Source of the DNA: Salinarimonas sp046292825
GTDB lineage: Bacteria > Pseudomonadota > Alphaproteobacteria > Rhizobiales > Beijerinckiaceae
Assembly (NCBI RefSeq): GCF_046292825.1
Contig: NZ_JBKBQG010000010.1
Span: forward strand, 1 to 64,000
DNA length: 64,000 nt
Reading direction: 5' to 3'
Shown: positions 9,327 to 17,558 of the stretch, in pieces
Layout of the letters: each line of letters opens with the position of its first letter
Numbering within the stretch: position 1 is the first letter of the stretch
Program-made: the position numbers and the translations under genes
The notes under the pieces: model-generated
What the model was told of the DNA's origin: nothing
What the model saw: only the letters and a program-made list of their open reading frames with translations
Database searches by the model: none

Positions 9327-9818
9327 TCAAGCCTCCCGGTCGTCGGCGAGCGGGGGGTCGATCTGCGGCGCGAAGGGTTTGGTCCGGTCGGGCCCGAAAT
9401 AGACCGGCGTCTCGACGAAGGGCCGCGTGTCGGCGAGCGCGGCGAGGAGTCGCTCGTAGAGCGCCTGCGCGGTGACGGGCTTGACCAGATAGGCGTTGAG
9501 CCCCGCCTTGAGCGCGTGCACCACCCGCGCGCGCTCTCCCGTCGAGGAGAGCATCACGATCGGCACGAACGGGCAGGGGCTGCGGTCGCGGTCGCGCAGC
9601 GCGCGGGCCAGCGCGACGCCGTCGAGCCGCGGCATCTCCCAATCGGTGATCACGAGATCGGGCGGCTCGGAGCGGGCCATCGCGAGCGCCTCCGCGCCGT
9701 CGGCCGCGAGACGCACGCGGCGCGCGCCGAAGGCCTCGAGCCAGGCGGCGACGAGCCGACGCCAGAACGGGTCGTCCTCGGCGACGATGACGGACAGGCG
9801 CTCGAAGGCGATACGCAT
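9327..9818 (-). CDS. Single-domain response regulator, CheY-like receiver (163 aa)
   Basis: Residues 9-125 form a complete receiver domain: the acidic pocket Glu14-Asp15-Asp16, the phospho-accepting Asp59 in VITDWEMPRLDG, Ser91 in VMLSS, and Lys113 in LVKPV. The C-terminal tail (PFVETPVYFGPDRTKPF) is a type often seen after receiver domains in alphaproteobacteria. There is no DNA-binding or enzymatic output domain, so it must act by protein contact. Genes on both sides on the same strand are very close (3 bases from nadK, 6 from the next gene). The cognate kinase is not in the window. Confidence 0.88.
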   Translation of the reverse strand: MRIAFERLSVIVAEDDPFWRRLVAAWLEAFGARRVRLAADGAEALAMARSEPPDLVITDWEMPRLDGVALARALRDRDRSPCPFVPIVMLSSTGERARVVHALKAGLNAYLVKPVTAQALYERLLAALADTRPFVETPVYFGPDRTKPFAPQIDPPLADDREA

Positions 9819-9821
9819 GGC

Positions 9822-10592
9822 TCAGGGCCCGAATTGCTCGCGCAGGATTCGCTCGTCGAGAGAGTGCCCCGGATCGTGCAGCATGACGAGATCGATCGTC
9901 TGGTCGAGGGAGGCCTCGACCCGCGCCACGCGGCGGAACTCGGTGTGGTCGGCCACCGCCGAGACGGGGCGCAGCTCCGGCTCGATCACGTCGACGGCGA
10001 CGCGGGCATGGTCCGGCAGGAGCGCGCCGCGCCAGCGCCGGGGGCGGAAGGCCGAGATCGGGGTGAGCGCGAGGAGGTGGGCGTTGAGCGGCAGGATCGG
10101 CCCGCCGATCGAGAAATTGTACGCGGTCGAGCCCGCCGGCGTCGCGACGAGGATGCCGTCGGCGATGAGCTCGGGCATGCGCACCTGCCCGTCGACGGTG
10201 ATCGTCAGCTTCGCCGTCTGGTGGGTCTGGCGCAGCATGTAGACCTCGTTGATGGCGCGCGCGACATGCGCCTCCCCGCGGATATCGGTCGCCGTCATCA
10301 GGAGGGGGTGGACGACGCTGCGCTCGGCCTTCGCGAGGCGCTCGGGCAGGTCGTGCTCGCGGTAATCGTTCATGAGGAAGCCGACGGAGCCGCGATTCAT
10401 GCCGTAGATCGGCTTCTCCACGCCCATGAACCGGTGGAGCGTCTGCAGCATCAGCCCGTCGCCGCCGAGCGCGACGATCACCTCCGCCTCCTCGGGCGGC
10501 ACGTTGCGATAGCGGCCGCGCAGCCGGGCCGCGGCCGCCTCGGCCTCCGGGTTGCGGCTCGCCACGATGGCGATCGTCTTGTCATATCGCAT
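9822..10592 (-). CDS. nadK: NAD kinase (256 aa)
   Basis: NadK phosphorylates NAD+ to NADP+. The diagnostic GGDG motif lies in VIVALGGDGLMLQTLH, followed by YGMNRGSVGFLMN, NEVYMLR, and the NAD-binding ADGILVATPAGSTAYNFSIGGPI. The start MRYDKTIAI gives the usual length; a longer frame upstream overlaps cutA and is not used. It is the first gene of a tight minus-strand set with a response regulator and a helical protein, an uncommon setting. cutA is transcribed divergently, its ATG lying 67 bases away. Confidence 0.95.
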   Translation of the reverse strand: MRYDKTIAIVASRNPEAEAAAARLRGRYRNVPPEEAEVIVALGGDGLMLQTLHRFMGVEKPIYGMNRGSVGFLMNDYREHDLPERLAKAERSVVHPLLMTATDIRGEAHVARAINEVYMLRQTHQTAKLTITVDGQVRMPELIADGILVATPAGSTAYNFSIGGPILPLNAHLLALTPISAFRPRRWRGALLPDHARVAVDVIEPELRPVSAVADHTEFRRVARVEASLDQTIDLVMLHDPGHSLDERILREQFGP

Positions 10593-10659
10593 GGGGATGC
10601 GCCACTCTCGACGGCCCGGCGCCCCCGCGCCGCGGCCAAAGCCGGAGGCAAGGCATAGC

Positions 10660-10977
10660 ATGGATGCGCCGCTTCTCGTCTACACCACCTTTCCCGACGA
10701 GGCGACCGCGCGGGCGATCGCGCGCGCGCTCGTCGAGCGCAAGCTCGCCGCCTGCGTCAACCTGCTGCCGGGAATGACGAGCGTCTATGCGTGGGAGGGC
10801 GCGATCGAGGAGGCGGGGGAGATCGTCGGCATCGTCAAGACGCGCAAGGAGCGCGCCGAGGCCGTCTCCGCGGCGATCCGCGAGCTCCACCCCTACGACA
10901 CGCCTGCGATCCTCCTCCTGCCGGCGGGGGCGGACGGGGCGACCTGGGCCTGGCTCCAGGACGGGACGACCCCATGA
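10660..10977 (+). CDS. cutA: CutA-type divalent cation tolerance protein (105 aa)
   Basis: CutA is a small trimeric protein with a PII-like ferredoxin fold, found in almost all life and linked to copper and other divalent cation tolerance, though its exact activity is unsettled. The family sequence is clear: VYTTFPDEATARAIARALVE, LAACVNLLPGMTSVYAWEG, EIVGIVKT and HPYDTPAILLLP. The ATG at 10660 gives the normal length. It is divergent from nadK. Confidence 0.93.
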   Translation: MDAPLLVYTTFPDEATARAIARALVERKLAACVNLLPGMTSVYAWEGAIEEAGEIVGIVKTRKERAEAVSAAIRELHPYDTPAILLLPAGADGATWAWLQDGTTP

Positions 10978-11153
10978 GCGGGGACGAGAGCGAAACCGCC
11001 ACGATGCGGCCATCAAAGAGTTAAGGTTAACATGAGGTTGACGATCCGAAACGCTTCGCGCGGCGTTCCAATTGCCTAAACGATGGCAAGAGCCGGTGCC
11101 GGGATTCGGATCGGCTCAATTCGAGACGAATTGTTCCCGTGGAGGCGGCTCAC

Positions 11154-11678
11154 ATGAATGCGGACATCACGTTTCGGGACGCGAGCGACGCGGTCGATTT
11201 CGGCAAGACCTTCGTGCATTCCGACGCCTTCCGCGCCCTGTTTCGGGAGGGGATGGCCCTCGTGGAGGAGACGGCCGCCTATCTCGACGGGCAGGGCCGC
11301 GAGGAATCGCGCACCCTCGGCCGGCAGGCGGCGCTCACCTATGCGAGCGAGAGCATGCGGCTGACGACGCGCCTGATGCAGATCGCCTCCTGGCTCCTCG
11401 TCCAGCGCGCGGTCGCCGAAGGCGAGATCACGCCGCAGGAGGCGCTCAAGGAGAAGACCCGCGTGCGCCTCACCAAGCAGGAGAGCGCGAGCCCGCTCTT
11501 CGACGCCGAGGCGCTGCCCGAGGCTCTGCGGGCGCTGATCGGCAAGAGCGTGCGCCTGCACGCGCGCATCGTCCATCTCGACGGCATCCTGGCCGAGGAC
11601 CCGCCGCGCCGCGCCGTCGACGAGAGCCCCGTCGCCACCCAGCAATGGCTGATCCGCTCGGCCTTCGGGCAGGGCTGA
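11154..11678 (+). CDS. rcdA: DUF1465 family protein, RcdA (regulator of CtrA degradation) homologue (174 aa)
   Basis: The sequence matches the alphaproteobacterial DUF1465 family: FVHSDAFRALFREGMALVEE, AALTYASESMRLTTRLMQ, and SWLLVQRAVAEGEI. In Caulobacter the member RcdA is an adaptor that, with CpdR and PopA, delivers the cell-cycle regulator CtrA to the ClpXP protease. In other genera the role is assumed rather than shown. A strong ribosome site (GGAGGCGGCTCAC) selects the ATG at 11154 over one five codons upstream. It stands alone; the next gene converges from the other strand. Confidence 0.85.
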   Translation: MNADITFRDASDAVDFGKTFVHSDAFRALFREGMALVEETAAYLDGQGREESRTLGRQAALTYASESMRLTTRLMQIASWLLVQRAVAEGEITPQEALKEKTRVRLTKQESASPLFDAEALPEALRALIGKSVRLHARIVHLDGILAEDPPRRAVDESPVATQQWLIRSAFGQG

Positions 11679-11696
11679 CCGGGGGAGGGGGGCCGC

Positions 11697-12524
11697 TCAG
11701 CCGACGGGATGCGGTGTCGGCACGAGGCGCAGCGCCTCCCAGAGATTGGTGAAGCGCGTCGAGGACAGGTACATCAGCTCCTCGACGCGGACCTGCGCGT
11801 CCGGGTCGAGCCTGTCGAGCGCATCGTCGCGATAGCCGGGGCGGCAGACGAGGAGGGGCGCGGCGCGGCGGCGACCCGCGGCGAGGCCGACGACGTGACG
11901 CTCGAACAAGGTCGGCACGGGCACCGGCACGTTGCGGCGCCAATAGCCGGCATAACCGTTATTGACCGCAAATCCCCGGCGGCGCGCGCGCGCCGCGAAG
12001 CCCGCCGCGAGCGCGTTGCGCGCGAGCGCCGCCGGGCGCGAGACGCCCCGGCGCAGGACGGCCCCGATCCGCTCCGTCGGATCGCGCAGGAACGGTGCGG
12101 GGAGGCGCCCGCGCCGCCGCTCCAGCACCGCGAAGAGCGCGCCGCGGATGGTCGGCAGGACGTGATCCTCGCTCGGCGATCCCAGGAAATCGGGCGGACG
12201 CCCGATCCGCGCCTCGAACGCGTCGAGATCGCGCTCGATCGCCGCGGCGAGAACATCCCGATCGAGCGCGCCGACGAGCGCGCGGGCCGCGAAAGCCGCC
12301 CGGCCGCCGGCGAGCGGCGCGAGGTCGAGGACGAGGCCGAGCGCGACCGAGCGGTCGAGCGCGGCGATCTCCCCCGCGCGCTGCGCGAAGACGGCCCCGC
12401 CCGCGCGCACGCCGATCGCCGAGAGCCGCGCGAAGGAGACGAGGTCGATGATCGCATCGCAGATGCCGTCCGTGAGCCCGTAATCGTCCGCGCAGATCAG
12501 GAGAGGGCGGGCTTCGGTGGTCAT
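11697..12524 (-). CDS. ChbG/HpnK (YdjC-like) deacetylase-fold protein with degenerate metal site (275 aa)
   Basis: Members of this family are metal-dependent carbohydrate deacetylases acting on chitooligosaccharides or hopanoid precursors. The N-terminal ICADDYGLTDGICDAII carries the acidic pair of the family. However, the usual GLHLNLT strand reads LGLVLDLAPLAGG, so the metal-binding His is Val. The usual GHQHVHxLP motif reads GSPSEDHVLP, keeping only the last His. Two of the three expected metal ligands are therefore missing and deacetylase activity is doubtful. The C-terminal part is full length, so this is not simple decay. It converges with the rcdA homologue and has no biosynthetic neighbours. 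Confidence 0.75.
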   Translation of the reverse strand: MTTEARPLLICADDYGLTDGICDAIIDLVSFARLSAIGVRAGGAVFAQRAGEIAALDRSVALGLVLDLAPLAGGRAAFAARALVGALDRDVLAAAIERDLDAFEARIGRPPDFLGSPSEDHVLPTIRGALFAVLERRRGRLPAPFLRDPTERIGAVLRRGVSRPAALARNALAAGFAARARRRGFAVNNGYAGYWRRNVPVPVPTLFERHVVGLAAGRRRAAPLLVCRPGYRDDALDRLDPDAQVRVEELMYLSSTRFTNLWEALRLVPTPHPVG

Positions 12525-12580
12525 CGCTCACTCGTCGGCTGTCTCACCTTCCGTTCAAGTTTCGTGAATGAACAGGGCGG

Positions 12581-12620
12581 TGTCATCCCGGGCCGCGAAG
12601 CGGACCCGGGACCCATAACC
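12581..12620 (+). repeat. REP-like hairpin repeat, copy 1
   Basis: The unit TGTCATCCCGGG...CGGGACCCATAACC contains an internal hairpin (CCCGGGCCGC against GCGGACCCGGG). A second copy in the opposite direction lies 97 bases on, and shorter relatives recur at 14182, 26797 and 41278. It behaves like the dispersed intergenic palindromes of rhizobial genomes. Confidence 0.7.
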
Positions 12621-12717
12621 GCGACGGTCGTCCGAGCGCGCATGCCGCGCTCGCTTTGCCCCCATTGGCGTGGGCGGTCGGTGCGACGCAGCCGATAGGC
12701 TGCGAACGAAGCGTCGA

Positions 12718-12759
12718 GGTTATGGGTCCCGGCTCGCCTTCGGCGTCCGGGATAACACC
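12718..12759 (-). repeat. REP-like hairpin repeat, copy 2 (inverted)
   Basis: The sequence GGTTATGGGTCCCGG...CCGGGATAACACC is the reverse complement of copy 1 with a few changes; its core CCCGG-CTCGCC-TTC-GGCGT-CCGGG folds into a hairpin. The two copies could pair to form one long cruciform of about 180 bases. Confidence 0.7.
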
Positions 12760-13082
12760 GTCGGGGAACAAGCGCCCACTCTGCGGGAATGGCGAGCGCC
12801 CGCGAGGGCCTTCGTCGAACGGGGCCTTGCGTCGGCGGGGGGGCGCCCCCATATCGGTCAGGTGCGCGGCCCCGGCTGCGCCGTAGATCGCCACGACGAC
12901 ACGCATCGCGCGGAACATCCGCGCTCGGCGCTTCGTTGTCACGGCCTCCGGCTTTCCTCCGCAATCGGACAGTGCCGTCATTCGGGCGTCGCATCGCGCG
13001 CAGAGCGTGAGCGGCGTCGGATTCGGTCGGCCACGGGGGCCGCACCATACGTAACGACAACAAGAACGAACGAGACGAAGAC

Positions 13083-13301
13083 ATGAAATTCGAATTCCAG
13101 CCGAAGATCGCCCGGCGCCCGGAGATGGACGCGGCGACCTTCACCATCGAGAGCCTGCGCGCCAAGGACGGCGAGCGCATCCGCGACCTGACCCATCTGG
13201 TCGACCGCTCCTATCCCTACCAATCCGCGCGCGAGCTGCGTTGGCACCTCGCCGAGCGCTTCCGCCTGCCGGTGGACGGCGTCGAGCTGCAGGTCGCCTG
13301 A
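13083..13301 (+). CDS. Small hypothetical protein (72 aa)
   Basis: A short open frame with codon use typical of the region and an ATG after GACGAAGAC, a weak ribosome site. The product starts MKFEFQPKIARRPEMDAATF and ends DRSYPYQSARELRWHLAERF plus about twelve residues; it is charged, has no membrane segment or signal peptide, and matches no family I recognise. A hairpin terminator follows at 13359, which supports a separate transcription unit ahead of DUF4164-zapA. Confidence 0.55.
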   Translation: MKFEFQPKIARRPEMDAATFTIESLRAKDGERIRDLTHLVDRSYPYQSARELRWHLAERFRLPVDGVELQVA

Positions 13302-13358
13302 CACGGCGCCTGAGCGCACGCGCTCAAGTCACCGATCAAGCGAACCTTTTGGATGTGG

Positions 13359-13388
13359 AAGCGGCAGGCCTCGGCTTGCCGCTTTTCG
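13359..13388 (+). terminator. Probable terminator after the 72-residue gene
   Basis: An 8-base perfect stem (AAGCGGCA with TGCCGCTT) closes a short loop and is followed by TTCGATT. It lies 58 bases after the small gene and 48 bases before the DUF4164 start. Confidence 0.55.
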
Positions 13389-13435
13389 ATTCGCGGCTTA
13401 GTGTAACGCAAGTGTCGCAAGACGAGGTGGATGCG

Positions 13436-13723
13436 ATGGCCGTTCCGCTCGACGAGGCGCTCAAACGGCTCGAGGCTGCGTTGGGCCTCATGGAGGCCGC
13501 CGCGAGCCGGCGCCTCGAAGCGGAGCGTCGGCGCGGCGACCTCGAGACCGAGCTGCAGATCATGCAGGACGATCGCGCCCGTCTCGCGGTCGATCTCGAG
13601 AGCGCGAGCGTGCGCCTCGAGCGGCTCGAGGCGACGCGCCAGGAGGTCGCCAAGCGTGTCGCCCGTGCGGTGGGCGCCGTGCGCGCCGTGCTCGACGATG
13701 CCGGCGCGGCCCCCCACGTCTGA
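13436..13723 (+). CDS. DUF4164 family coiled-coil protein (95 aa)
   Basis: The product is almost wholly a predicted coiled coil, opening LDEALKRLEAALGLMEAAAS and continuing with heptad-like repeats rich in Leu, Glu and Arg to about residue 75. DUF4164 proteins are typically found directly upstream of zapA in Rhizobiales and are presumed to work in cell division, but no activity is established. The ATG at 13436 was chosen because the protein then begins with the family sequence; the frame extends further up but runs through the terminator. It lies 18 bases before zapA. Confidence 0.8.
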   Translation: MAVPLDEALKRLEAALGLMEAAASRRLEAERRRGDLETELQIMQDDRARLAVDLESASVRLERLEATRQEVAKRVARAVGAVRAVLDDAGAAPHV

Positions 13724-13741
13724 CGAAGAGGAGCGCTCGCC

Positions 13742-14152
13742 TTGGCGCAGGTGACGGTCAACATCGCCGGAAAGAGCTACCGCATGGCCTGCGGGGAGGG
13801 CGAGGAGCCGCGTCTCGTCGAGCTCGCCGCCCTGCTCGACGCGAAGATCGCCGACATGCGCACCGCCTTCGGCGAGATCGGCGACATGCGCCTGCACGTG
13901 ATGGCCGCGCTCACCTTCGCCGACGACCTGCTCGACGCGCGGGCGCGCCTCGACGCGGTCGAGGCCGACGTGCTCGAGCTCAAGAGCCTGCTCGCGGGCG
14001 CCGACGAGCGTCGCCAGACGAGCGAGGATCGCGTCTCGGACGCCGTGGTGCGCGCCGCCGAGCGGATCGAGCGCCTCGCGCGCACGCTCTCGCTCAATTC
14101 CGAGGGCGTCGCCGCGCGCGAGGAGGCGGAGGCGGACGCCCGGCCGCGCTGA
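13742..14152 (+). CDS. zapA: Cell division protein ZapA (136 aa, TTG start)
   Basis: ZapA binds FtsZ and bundles its filaments at the division ring. The N-terminal domain reads VTVNIAGKSYRMACGEGEEP followed by LVELAALLDAKIADMR, the usual ZapA pattern, followed by GDMRLHVMAALTFADDLL and a coiled coil to about residue 115. The start codon appears to be TTG, with GAGGAG about 10 bases upstream; no in-frame ATG precedes the conserved MAQVTVN beginning. It is probably cotranscribed with the DUF4164 gene. Confidence 0.88.
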   Translation: MAQVTVNIAGKSYRMACGEGEEPRLVELAALLDAKIADMRTAFGEIGDMRLHVMAALTFADDLLDARARLDAVEADVLELKSLLAGADERRQTSEDRVSDAVVRAAERIERLARTLSLNSEGVAAREEAEADARPR

Positions 14153-14181
14153 GACTTCGCCGGGCGGCAGGAGGGTGTCGG

Positions 14182-14205
14182 CCCGGATCGCCTTCGGCGT
14201 CCGGG
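14182..14205 (+). repeat. REP-like hairpin, solo
   Basis: A near-perfect 24-base palindrome, CCCGGATCGCC-TT-CGGCGTCCGGG, with the same GGCGTCCGGG core as the elements at 12718 and 41278. It lies just after zapA and may also act as a terminator for it. Confidence 0.6.
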
Positions 14206-14318
14206 ACGACGACCTGGAGAGCGCAAGCCGGCGAGCGCCCGCTCGGGCGCCCACGACTTCGTGTGTTCGATCGGAGGGCCGGCTGCGCCACAATGGCGGG
14301 GCAGCACGGAGAGCCCGC

Positions 14319-15146
14319 ATGTCGATGCAAGCCGCCGCCCGCCGAGAGCCCGCCCGTCCGTTTCCCTGGCGGCGATGCGCGCTCGCGGCGCTCGCCTTCC
14401 TCGTCGCGGGCGCGGCACAGGCGGAGGAGGTCGAGCGCGGCTGCCCGCCGATGATCGCGCAGGGGCCGTCTCTCGTGCGCACGGTCGCGCTCGCCCCCGA
14501 CGAGGCGGCGATCACCTTCGTCGGCCACGCCACCTTCGAGATCGTGAGCCCCGAAGGCGTCCGCATCGCCACCGACTACAATGACCACGTGCGCCCGCGC
14601 GACGTGCCGACGATCGCGACCATGAACCGGGCCCATTCCACCCATTTCACGAACCGCCCGGACCCCGGCATCGCGCACATCCTGCGCGGTTGGAACCCGG
14701 AGGGCGGCGCGGCCGATCACGACCTCGCGCTCGCGGACGTGCGCGTCTTCAACGTGCCGACCAACATCCGCGCGGGCATCGGCACGGATTACGGCGCGAA
14801 CTCGATCTTCGTCTTCGAGGTGGCGGGCCTGTGCATCGCCCATCTCGGGCACCTGCACCACGTGCTCGAGCCCGAGCATCTCGTGGCCCTGGGGCGCATC
14901 GACGTCGTCCTGGCGCCGGTCGACGGCAACATGACCCTCGACACCGAGGGCATGATCGAGACGCTGCGGCGAATCGGGGCGCGGATCGTGATCCCCATGC
15001 ATTTCTTCTCGCAGGCGCGGCTCGAAGCCTTTCTCGGTCGCGCGAGCGAATTCTACGAGATCGCCCGCTCCGACACGCCCGCGATCGTCCTGTCCCGCGA
15101 TGCGCTGCCGCCCCGCCCGACGGTGCTCGTGCTGCCGGGGCGTTGA
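14319..15146 (+). CDS. Secreted metallo-beta-lactamase-fold hydrolase, UlaG-like (275 aa)
   Basis: An N-terminal signal peptide (RRCALAALAFLVAGAAQAEE, cleavage probably after AQA) sends it to the periplasm. The mature part has UlaG-like features: ITFVGHATFEIVSPEGVRI, then ATDYNDHVRPRDVPTIATMN, and later LGHLHHVLEPEHL, VDGNMTLD and RIVIPMHFFS, which supply His and Asp metal ligands. The classic HxHxDH motif is replaced by a DYNDH motif, as in this subgroup. The substrate is unknown. The ATG at 14319 is preceded by CGGAG; another ATG lies two codons later. It stands alone between zapA and ntrY. Confidence 0.8.
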   Translation: MSMQAAARREPARPFPWRRCALAALAFLVAGAAQAEEVERGCPPMIAQGPSLVRTVALAPDEAAITFVGHATFEIVSPEGVRIATDYNDHVRPRDVPTIATMNRAHSTHFTNRPDPGIAHILRGWNPEGGAADHDLALADVRVFNVPTNIRAGIGTDYGANSIFVFEVAGLCIAHLGHLHHVLEPEHLVALGRIDVVLAPVDGNMTLDTEGMIETLRRIGARIVIPMHFFSQARLEAFLGRASEFYEIARSDTPAIVLSRDALPPRPTVLVLPGR

Positions 15147-15232
15147 GGCGCCCCGGTTCGTCCGCTCCTCCACCAGGGTGCCGCCGCCGCGCTTGCATGC
15201 AAGCGAGAGTGTATTAGTTTCGCCACACTGTT

Positions 15233-17557
15233 GTGCGAACGCATCAGCTTTCCGGGGACGAATCGGGCGCGGCACGCGCCATCGGGGGCATCACACGGGT
15301 GAAGAAGCCGCGCTCCATCGAGATCGGCGAGGACGAGATCGCCGCGCGCGGGCCGAATTGGATCGGGCTCGTGGTGGTGGTGCTCGCGCTCGTCTCGGCG
15401 CTCGCGAGCTTCCTCATTCTCGCGGGCTTCACGCCGATCGAGCCCGATCGCGACGTGACGATCGGCACGCTGGCGCTCAACCTCGTCTTCATCCTGGCGC
15501 TCGCCGCGATGGTGGCGGTGCAGGGGCGTCGGCTCGTCAAGGCGCGTCGGGCGGGAGCCGCCGGCGCGCGGCTGCATCTGCGATTCGTGGGTCTGTTCGG
15601 GCTCATCGCGACGGTGCCGGTCGTCGTCGTCGCGGCCGTCGCCTCGATCACGCTCGCGCGCGGGCTCGAGCCCTGGTTCTCCGGCTGGATGAACTCGCTC
15701 CTCTTGAACACCGTGCAGATCGCGCACGATTACCGAGAGCTGCAATGCCGCACGCTCGCGCGCGAGACGACCCTGATGGCGGCCGATCTCGACCGGGCGC
15801 GGGTGCTCTACGATTCGGACCCCGCGGTCTTCCGCGAATTCATGCGCTCGCGCTCGGTCTTCCTCGGCTTCCCGGTGGCGATGATGGTCGAGCCGGACGG
15901 GAGGGTGGTCGAGGAGATCGTCAACGTCCCGATCCAGGGGCTCACGGTCCCGGTCGAGGATCTGCCGGACGCGACCTTCACCGAGGCGCTCTGCCTCGTG
16001 CCCCTCGAAGATTCGGTGCTGCGCGCCATTCTGCGCCTCGAGAACCACAACGGCCGGATCCTGTTCGTCACCCGCTTCGTCGATCGCCGCGCGCTCGACT
16101 TCCCCGCCGAGGCCGAGGCGGCGATGAACTATTACCGGCTGCTCGAGCAGCTCTCGGTCGGCATCCAGATCGCCTTCGCGACGCTGTTCGTCGTCGTCGC
16201 CTTCATCATCCTCCTCTCCGCCGTGTGGTTCGGTATCGGCTCGGCCGACAGGCTCGTCGCGCCGATCGGGCGGCTGATCCGTGCGACGCAGCAGGTCGCC
16301 GGCGGGAATTTCTACGTGCAGGTGCCGGTGCGGCGCGCCGAGGGGGATCTCGCCTCGTTGGGTCAGACCTTCAACGCGATGACCGCCGAACTGCGCCGCC
16401 AGCACGACGGGCTCACCGCCGCGAGCGACCAGATCGACCGACGCCGCCGCTTCACCGAGGCCGTCCTGTCGGGCGTCTCGGCGGGCGTCGTCGGCCTCGA
16501 TGCGCAGGGGCGCGTGACGATCATGAATCCGTCGGCCGAGCTCCTGTTCGGGACCGGGCAGGGGGCGGTGATCGGGCTCCCCGCGAGCGAGGCGCTGCCC
16601 GAGCTCGACGAGCTCCTCGCCCAGGCGCGGTCGGGCCGCTCGCGGCTCGTCCAGGCCCAGATCGTGATCCGGCGCGGCGGGCGCGACCGAACCGTCAACG
16701 TGCGGGTCACGAGCGAGCAGGCGCGGGGCGACGAGAAGGGCCTCGTCGTCACCTTGGACGACATCACCGACCTCGTCGCCGCCCAGCGCACCTCCGCCTG
16801 GGCCGACGTCGCCCGGCGCATCGCCCACGAGATCAAGAACCCGCTCACCCCGATTCAGCTCTCCGCCGAGCGGATCCGGCGCAAATACGGCAAGGTGATC
16901 ACCACCGACCGGGAGGTCTTCGACCAGTGCACGGACACGATCGTCCGCCAGGTCGACGACATCAAGCGCATGGTCGACGAGTTCTCCTCTTTCGCGCGCA
17001 TGCCCAAACCGCGCATGGGCATCGACGATCTCGCCGACACCGTGCGGCAGGTGGTGTTCATGATGCGCATCGCCCGGCCCGACATCGCCGTCGAGGCGGA
17101 GGTGCCCGACGGCCCCCTCGCCGCCCGCTTCGACCGGCGCCTCGTCTCGCAGGCGCTGACCAACATCGTCAAGAACGCGAGCGAGGCGATCGCCGAGGCG
17201 CCCGAGACGCCGTCCGCGGAGGCGGGGGTGCAGGGCCACATCCTGGTGCGCCTGCTCGCGGAGGACGGGCGCGTCGCCATCGACGTCCTCGACGACGGGC
17301 GCGGCTTCCCCGCCGAGAACCGGCAGCGCCTGCTCGAGCCCTACATGACGACCCGCGAGGGGGGAACCGGGCTCGGCCTCCCCATCGTCGCCAAGATCTT
17401 CGAGGAGCACGGCGGGGGCATCGAGCTCCTCGACAATCCCGCCGGCCGCGGCGCTTGGGTGCGCCTGTGGTTCCCGTCCGATGCGTCCCCCGCGGACGCG
17501 CAAGCACACACCACCGACGGCGCCGATGCGTCGCGACAAACCTCCGGGGTGGCATGA
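15233..17557 (+). CDS. ntrY: Sensor histidine kinase NtrY (774 aa)
   Basis: NtrY is the membrane sensor of the NtrYX pair, linked to nitrogen, redox and envelope responses in alphaproteobacteria. Hydrophobic helices lie near residues 43-63, 78-96 and 117-142, a large extracytoplasmic part follows, and another helix lies at about 310-335. Then come HAMP (SADRLVAPIGRLIRATQQ), PAS (VLSGVSAGVVGLDAQGRVTI), and the kinase core with His532 in RRIAHEIKNPL, the N box KNASEAI, and G boxes DDGRGF and GTGLGL. The start is a GTG at 15233; a GTG at 15299 (VKKPRSIEI) is an alternative. The usual upstream ntrBC genes are absent here. Confidence 0.93.
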   Translation: MRTHQLSGDESGAARAIGGITRVKKPRSIEIGEDEIAARGPNWIGLVVVVLALVSALASFLILAGFTPIEPDRDVTIGTLALNLVFILALAAMVAVQGRRLVKARRAGAAGARLHLRFVGLFGLIATVPVVVVAAVASITLARGLEPWFSGWMNSLLLNTVQIAHDYRELQCRTLARETTLMAADLDRARVLYDSDPAVFREFMRSRSVFLGFPVAMMVEPDGRVVEEIVNVPIQGLTVPVEDLPDATFTEALCLVPLEDSVLRAILRLENHNGRILFVTRFVDRRALDFPAEAEAAMNYYRLLEQLSVGIQIAFATLFVVVAFIILLSAVWFGIGSADRLVAPIGRLIRATQQVAGGNFYVQVPVRRAEGDLASLGQTFNAMTAELRRQHDGLTAASDQIDRRRRFTEAVLSGVSAGVVGLDAQGRVTIMNPSAELLFGTGQGAVIGLPASEALPELDELLAQARSGRSRLVQAQIVIRRGGRDRTVNVRVTSEQARGDEKGLVVTLDDITDLVAAQRTSAWADVARRIAHEIKNPLTPIQLSAERIRRKYGKVITTDREVFDQCTDTIVRQVDDIKRMVDEFSSFARMPKPRMGIDDLADTVRQVVFMMRIARPDIAVEAEVPDGPLAARFDRRLVSQALTNIVKNASEAIAEAPETPSAEAGVQGHILVRLLAEDGRVAIDVLDDGRGFPAENRQRLLEPYMTTREGGTGLGLPIVAKIFEEHGGGIELLDNPAGRGAWVRLWFPSDASPADAQAHTTDGADASRQTSGVA

Positions 17558-17558
17558 C

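Larger units (their letters stand above)
12525..13082. other. Intergenic region holding a paired inverted repeat element
   Basis: No convincing gene is seen in these 558 bases. Bases 12581-12759 are taken up by two copies, in opposite orientation, of a dispersed hairpin repeat (listed separately), with a further small palindrome CGCAGCC-GATA-GGCTGCG between them. The remaining 320 bases up to the small gene at 13083 are AT-poor and show no clear promoter. Confidence 0.5.

Noticed and set aside
11021..11031. TTAA-GG-TTAAC resembling a CtrA site before the RcdA gene
   Set aside because: CtrA sites need seven bases between the halves; here there are two.
14153..14318. Possible 6S RNA after zapA
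   Set aside because: 6S RNA often lies near zapA, but no long central-bubble hairpin of the right kind could be folded by eye; the space is filled by a REP-like hairpin.
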